Source of the DNA: Yoonia maritima
GTDB taxonomy: Bacteria > Pseudomonadota > Alphaproteobacteria > Rhodobacterales > Rhodobacteraceae
DNA length: 64,000 nucleotides
Reading direction: 5' to 3'
Assembly (NCBI RefSeq): GCF_002933395.1
Contig: NZ_PKFN01000013.1
Span: forward strand, 62,001-126,000
The stretch's first letter is position 1. Each line of letters begins with the position of its first letter. Below, one piece after another: positions 60,993 to 64,000 of the stretch. A program made the position numbers and the translations under genes. The notes under the pieces were generated by a model that saw only the letters and a list, made by a program, of their open reading frames with translations, was not told the DNA's origin and did no database searches.

Positions 60993-62197
60993 CCCAGGCA
61001 ACCACCAACACTACCGACGATCAGCCCAAGATGGAGGTCAAATCAAGTTTGTCATTCCTACGCAGCCACATGCGCGAATATGGGATTCTGTTTGCGCTTG
61101 TCGCGATCATGATCTTCTTTCAGATCACGACGGGCGGCATTTTGCTAAAGCCAGTCAATCTGACCAACCTGATCCTGCAGAATTCATATATCATCATCAT
61201 GGCCGTGGGCATGTTGTTGGTCATTGTGGCAGGACATATCGACCTGTCCGTCGGGTCTGTTATGGGGTTTGTCGGTGCGCTGGCCGCTGTGATGATCGTG
61301 AACTGGGATATTCCCTATCCGATTGCTGCTGTGCTTTGCCTGATTGCAGGCGGGATCATCGGTATGGCCCAAGGTTTCTGGATCGCCTATCTACGCATTC
61401 CATCGTTCATTGTGACTTTGGCGGGGATGCTGGTGTTTAAGGGGCTGACACTTTGGCTGCTGGCCGGTCAATCCGTTGGTCCATTCCCCAAACAGTTTCA
61501 GCTTATTTCGTCAGGGTTCATTCCTGATCTGTTTAACGGCGAGAACCTGAACCTGTTTTCACTATTCATCGGTGTTGCTGTGGCATTGTTGATTGTGGGC
61601 TTGGCCGTGCGCAGCCGGATGGAGGCCGCAAAGACAGGCAGCATCGAAGAACCCATCACATTCTTTGTCGCCAAAAACGGTCTGATCTTTGTTGCTCTGG
61701 TCTACATGAGCTGGCTGATGGCCGATTTCCGTGGCTTGCCGAATGTGTTCATCGTTATGGCGCTCTTGATCGCGATCTATTCGTTCATCACGTCCCGCAC
61801 CACGATGGGTCGCCGGATTTACGCTATTGGCGGTAATGAAAAGGCCGCAATGCTGTCCGGCATCAACAGTAAAAAAATATCATTCCTAACATTTGCCAAT
61901 ATGGGTGTGCTTGCCGCCCTAGCCGGGCTGGTTTTCGCCGCACGCTTGAACACAGCAACCCCCAAGGCAGGGCTGGGATTCGAGCTTGATGTGATCGCAG
62001 CTGTGTTCATTGGCGGCGCGTCGATGGCTGGCGGCGTTGGTACTGTTGTGGGTGCCGTGATCGGTGCCTTCATCATGGGTGTGATGAACAACGGTATGTC
62101 GATCCTGGGGATCGGTATTGACTGGCAGCAGGTGATTAAGGGTCTCGTGCTTTTGGCCGCGGTTGTCTTTGACGTTCTCAACAAGAAGAAAGGCTGA
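60989..62197 (+). CDS. gguB: Sugar ABC transporter permease GguB
   Basis: A 402-residue CUT2 permease, longer than RbsC-type subunits (about 320) as is usual for the XylH/GguB group. The extra length lies in a central segment (about residues 185-260). Motifs are [20 protein letters not shown] (about residues 78-97), [21 protein letters not shown] and [22 protein letters not shown] near the end. It is coupled to gguA by an ATGA overlap; gguC starts 4 bases after its stop. Confidence 0.92.
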   Translation: MTQATTNTTDDQPKMEVKSSLSFLRSHMREYGILFALVAIMIFFQITTGGILLKPVNLTNLILQNSYIIIMAVGMLLVIVAGHIDLSVGSVMGFVGALAAVMIVNWDIPYPIAAVLCLIAGGIIGMAQGFWIAYLRIPSFIVTLAGMLVFKGLTLWLLAGQSVGPFPKQFQLISSGFIPDLFNGENLNLFSLFIGVAVALLIVGLAVRSRMEAAKTGSIEEPITFFVAKNGLIFVALVYMSWLMADFRGLPNVFIVMALLIAIYSFITSRTTMGRRIYAIGGNEKAAMLSGINSKKISFLTFANMGVLAALAGLVFAARLNTATPKAGLGFELDVIAAVFIGGASMAGGVGTVVGAVIGAFIMGVMNNGMSILGIGIDWQQVIKGLVLLAAVVFDVLNKKKG

Positions 62198-62201
62198 TCA
62201 G

Positions 62202-63185
62202 ATGCTGATTTCACAATACCGCAAGGCTGATGGCCGTACTCAAATCGTTGCTCGTGATGGCACCGAAGCATTCGAAGTCAATTCGGATCAATCGCTTTAC
62301 GAAATGGCGATGGATTGCGCCGCGAGCGGCCAAACCTTGCATGGTCACATTTCAAATGTTGGTCTTGGCGCAGCCGTTGATCTAGAGGCGCTTTATGCCG
62401 CAGGTAGCCTGCTACCACCGCTTACCCATCCCGATCCTGCACATTTGCATCTAACGGGAACGGGTTTAACCCATCTTGGGTCTGCGTCAACGCGCGCTTC
62501 GATGCATGCAAAGGCCGACGAAGAAACAGATTCCATGAAGATGTTTCGTATGGGCGTCGAAAGCGGCAAGCCTGATGCTGGGCAGGTCGGTGTGCAGCCT
62601 GAATGGTTCTACAAAGGCACAGGTGCCGCACTGGTCGCGCCCGGTGCACCTTTGGTATCACCATCATTTGCTTTGGATGGGGGGGAAGAACCTGAATTAG
62701 CTGGTCTTTATATCATTGGTGCAGACGGCACGCCGTTCCGGTTGGGCTTTGCGCTTGCTAATGAATTCTCGGATCATGTGACTGAACGGCAGAACTATCT
62801 GTACCTTGCGCATTCCAAATTGCGCCCGTGTTCTGTTGGACCCGAGATGTTGATCGGTGACCTGCCAGATAGCGTAGAGGGCACAAGCAAAATCACCCGA
62901 GGCGATACCGTGCTATTCGAAAAGCCATTTTTATCGGGCGAAACGAACATGTCGCACACGATTGCCAACCTTGAACATCACCATTTCAAATACGACGTGT
63001 TCTGTCAGCCTGGCGATGTGCATGTGCACATGTTTGGCACGGCGACCCTGTCGTTTGCCGATGGCATTGTCCCCCAAGATGGCGATGTTTTTGAAATCAA
63101 CGCGCCTGATTTCGGCCTGCCATTGCGCAATTCCCTTTCGACCACCCCCGCGGTTAACGGCGCTGTTGCCGTCCGTAAACTGTAG
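62202..63185 (+). CDS. gguC: GguC / AraD1 family protein (FAH fold)
   Basis: A 327-residue member of the GguC (AraD1) family, related to fumarylacetoacetate hydrolases. Comparative genomics has linked AraD1 to the oxidative L-arabinose pathway as a candidate 2-keto-3-deoxy-L-arabonate dehydratase. The ATG at 62202 (MLISQYRKADGRTQIVARDG) follows aaggctgatcag. FAH-like metal residues can be placed in VGVQPEWFYKGTGAALVAPG and SFALDGGEEPELAGLYII, with GFALANEFSDHVTERQNYLY and AHSKLRPCSVGPEML following. It lies between gguB and the arabonate dehydratase gene, which strengthens the pathway link. Confidence 0.85.
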   Translation: MLISQYRKADGRTQIVARDGTEAFEVNSDQSLYEMAMDCAASGQTLHGHISNVGLGAAVDLEALYAAGSLLPPLTHPDPAHLHLTGTGLTHLGSASTRASMHAKADEETDSMKMFRMGVESGKPDAGQVGVQPEWFYKGTGAALVAPGAPLVSPSFALDGGEEPELAGLYIIGADGTPFRLGFALANEFSDHVTERQNYLYLAHSKLRPCSVGPEMLIGDLPDSVEGTSKITRGDTVLFEKPFLSGETNMSHTIANLEHHHFKYDVFCQPGDVHVHMFGTATLSFADGIVPQDGDVFEINAPDFGLPLRNSLSTTPAVNGAVAVRKL

Positions 63186-63195
63186 GAGCCAGTAA

Positions 63196-64000
63196 ATGAC
63201 TTTTATCCCCGCCGAATGGCCCCGCAAGCTACGTTCCCAAGAATGGTACGGCGGGAACTCTCGTGATAATATCTATCACCGTGGCTGGTTGAAGAACCAA
63301 GGTTATCCGCATGATCTGTTCGACGGACGACCCGTTATTGGCATCTTAAACACATGGTCTGAACTAACCCCATGCAACGGCCATCTGCGTGAACTGGCCG
63401 AAAAAGTCAAAGCCGGGATTTGGGAGGCAGGCGGTTTCCCTGTTGAGGTGCCTGTGTTTTCAGCGTCAGAAAACACGTTCCGCCCCACTGCGATGATGTA
63501 CCGCAACCTTGCTGCGATGGCGGTAGAAGAAGTCATGCGCGCTCAGCCGATTGACGGTGCCGTTCTTTTGGTCGGATGTGACAAGACAACGCCTAGCCTG
63601 ATGATGGGTGCCGCTAGCACTGACATTCCGTCTATCGTTGTGACCGGCGGACCAATGTTGAACGGTTGGTTCCGTGGCGAACGTGTCGGATCGGGCACCG
63701 CGCTTTGGCAAATGTCCGAAGACATCAAAGCCGGTAAAATGTCCCAAGAAGATTTTCTTGAGGCCGAGCAAGCCATGAGCCGTTCATCGGGTACATGTAA
63801 TACGATGGGCACAGCATCGACCATGGCATCAATGGCCGAGGCGCTGGGTATGGCACTGTCAGGGAACGCGGCAATTCCCGGCGTTGATAGCCGCCGCAAG
63901 GTGATGGCACAGATGACGGGTCGCCGGATCGTACAGATGGTCAAAGATGATCTGAAACCATCTGACATTTTGACCAAAGAAGCGTTTGAAAACGCTATCC
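63196..64000 (+). CDS. L-arabonate dehydratase-like IlvD/EDD protein, N-terminal part
   Basis: The reading frame begins at ATG 63196, after taggagcc, and runs off the window, giving 268 complete codons of a family usually about 570-580 residues long. Three iron-sulfur cysteines are visible: Cys60 in ELTPCNGHLREL, Cys128 in LLVGCDKTTPS and Cys201 in SSGTCNTMGTAST. The positions agree with the L-arabinonate dehydratase of Rhizobium leguminosarum, and the N-terminus (RKLRSQEWYGGNSRDNIYHR) is of the sugar-acid rather than the branched-chain-amino-acid subgroup. Xylonate or galactonate remain possible substrates. Position after gguC favours arabonate. Confidence 0.85.
   Translation, partial: MTFIPAEWPRKLRSQEWYGGNSRDNIYHRGWLKNQGYPHDLFDGRPVIGILNTWSELTPCNGHLRELAEKVKAGIWEAGGFPVEVPVFSASENTFRPTAMMYRNLAAMAVEEVMRAQPIDGAVLLVGCDKTTPSLMMGAASTDIPSIVVTGGPMLNGWFRGERVGSGTALWQMSEDIKAGKMSQEDFLEAEQAMSRSSGTCNTMGTASTMASMAEALGMALSGNAAIPGVDSRRKVMAQMTGRRIVQMVKDDLKPSDILTKEAFENAI

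Noticed and set aside
1-64000. CRISPR arrays, insertion sequences, prophage, tRNA or rRNA genes
   Set aside because: No regularly spaced repeats, transposase or integrase-like proteins, or RNA-gene signatures were seen. Gene-level content is ordinary catabolic and transport functions throughout.

Overview
The window looks like the chromosome of a marine alphaproteobacterium of the Roseobacter group (Rhodobacteraceae). The evidence is a Rhizobium-type rhamnose locus, a ChvE-GguAB-GguC set with a GbpR-like regulator, two TRAP transporters, overlapping ATGA/TGATG operon junctions and moderately GC-rich codon use. No species is claimed. No rRNA, tRNA, CRISPR array, insertion sequence or phage gene was seen. 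Gene density is high and almost every gene is catabolic or transport-related.

Layout. 1-5.5 kb: the start of a TetR-type repressor, a dyad operator, and an RND efflux operon with two adaptor genes and one pump gene, ending at a hairpin. 5.6-14.7 kb: a catecholate-type siderophore utilisation locus: periplasmic binding protein, two FecCD permeases, ATPase, siderophore-interacting reductase, AraC regulator, TonB-dependent receptor and an exported Fes-like esterase. 14.7-24.0 kb: an aromatic-acid module. On the minus strand are GalD-, GalC- and GalB-like enzymes of the 4-oxalomesaconate route with a VOC-type extradiol dioxygenase. Divergent from them are a LysR-type regulator with two helix-turn-helix domains, a TRAP transporter and an HglS-like DUF1338 enzyme.

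24.0-37.2 kb: L-rhamnose utilisation. rhaR-rhaS-T-P-Q-U-K and a GH3 glycosidase run leftward, rhaD-rhaI run rightward, and a 27-bp inverted repeat lies between them. 37.2-48.5 kb: uronate catabolism: kdgK and a GntR regulator leftward; uxaC, a TRAP transporter, kdgF, kduI, kduD, uxuB and uxuA rightward; then a minus-strand AraC regulator. 48.5-57.1 kb: an oligosaccharide ABC importer followed by GH28, GH105 and CE8 enzymes, none with a visible signal peptide. 57.1-64 kb: LysR (GbpR-like), chvE, gguA, gguB, gguC and the start of an arabonate dehydratase gene.

From about 24 kb onward the regions make sense together as a pectin / rhamnogalacturonan-I utilisation island. It offers import and cytosolic trimming of pectic oligomers, conversion of unsaturated uronate and glucuronate to 2-keto-3-deoxygluconate, rhamnose catabolism, and oxidative use of arabinose or related sugars. 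No secreted lyase, tagaturonate reductase, altronate dehydratase or KDPG aldolase gene lies in the window. The points most worth following up are the aromatic module with its unusual ring-cleavage enzyme and tandem-HTH regulator, the all-cytosolic pectin enzyme set, and the hairpins that follow four of the six periplasmic binding-protein genes.
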